Both the position numbers and the translations under genes were made by a program. DNA of 40,344 nucleotides, from assembly GCA_004335635.1 (NCBI GenBank), contig QAXH01006438.1, forward strand, positions 1,900-42,243, written 5' to 3'. The notes under the pieces were generated by a model. That model was not told where the DNA came from and searched no databases. It saw only the letters and a program-made list of their open reading frames with translations. Source of the DNA: Chloromonas sp. AAM2 (taxonomy: Eukaryota > Chlorophyta > Chlorophyceae > Chlamydomonadales > Chlamydomonadaceae). Positions within the stretch are counted from its first letter, which is position 1; each line of letters begins with the position of its first letter. Positions 40,330-40,344 of this stretch are shown here, one piece after another.

Positions 40330-40344
40330 CCCCCCCCCCCCCCC
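40330..40344. repeat. Poly-C run at the right edge
   Basis: At least 14 consecutive C, interrupted by the window end. It may be a real homopolymer or an assembly edge. Confidence 0.8.

Noticed and set aside
40330..40344. Poly-C tract as a biological terminus
   Set aside because: It is cut by the window edge; an assembly or homopolymer artefact cannot be excluded.

Overview
The window looks like nuclear DNA of a green alga (Chlorophyta). The genes are split into many short exons with GT-AG introns. Candidate TGTAA polyadenylation motifs lie downstream of several stops. The gene set mixes plant-type proteins (a CGI-58/ABHD5 hydrolase with a serine nucleophile, a chalcone-isomerase-like fatty-acid-binding protein, a 2Fe-2S ferredoxin-like protein) with a cobalamin adenosyltransferase, which land plants lack. 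No prokaryotic gene organisation, tRNA, rRNA or CRISPR array was seen. Species was not determined. All gene models were built by hand from splice signals, reading-frame phase and protein motifs. For the main genes every exon phase is compatible and the coding total is a multiple of three.

Layout, left to right. (1) 1-1440: dispersed repeats. A weak plus-strand exon pair (1448-1994) converges on gene A. (2) 12920-1989, minus: gene A, 27 exons, about 1,618 residues, with a long coiled coil, a Pro/Thr/Ala-rich linker in one 547-codon exon, and a complete PTC7-type PP2C phosphatase domain. (3) 12921-15780: no recognisable gene, one retroposon copy. (4) 19512-15781, minus: CGI-58/ABHD5-like alpha/beta hydrolase, 11 exons, 412 residues. 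(5) 19513-21914: repeats only. (6) 23069-21915, minus: small plastid-type 2Fe-2S ferredoxin-like protein, 2 exons. (7) 23281-25154, plus: chalcone-isomerase-like/FAP protein, 8 exons, head to head with the ferredoxin at 211 bp. (8) 25155-27401: repeats. (9) 29683-27402, minus: MMAB/PduO-type cob(I)alamin adenosyltransferase, 6 exons, 251 residues. (10) 30037-36836, plus: a second long coiled-coil protein, 15 exons, 677 residues, head to head with MMAB. (11) 37691-37510, minus: an orphan coiled-coil exon. (12) from 40085 down to 39420, minus: the 3' end of a ZnT9/SLC30A9-like cation transporter whose front part lies outside the window.

The genes do not form one pathway. CGI-58 and the FAP-like protein both point to acyl-lipid metabolism, and the ferredoxin-like protein probably sits in the plastid with the FAP. 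The cobalamin enzyme is separate. The most unusual items are the coiled-coil/PP2C fusion, a dense family of 5'-truncated retroposons that share a TGTAA-bearing 3' end (about 13 copies in 40 kb, in introns and between genes on both strands), and a 39-bp tandem duplication that doubles a splice donor in the transporter gene.
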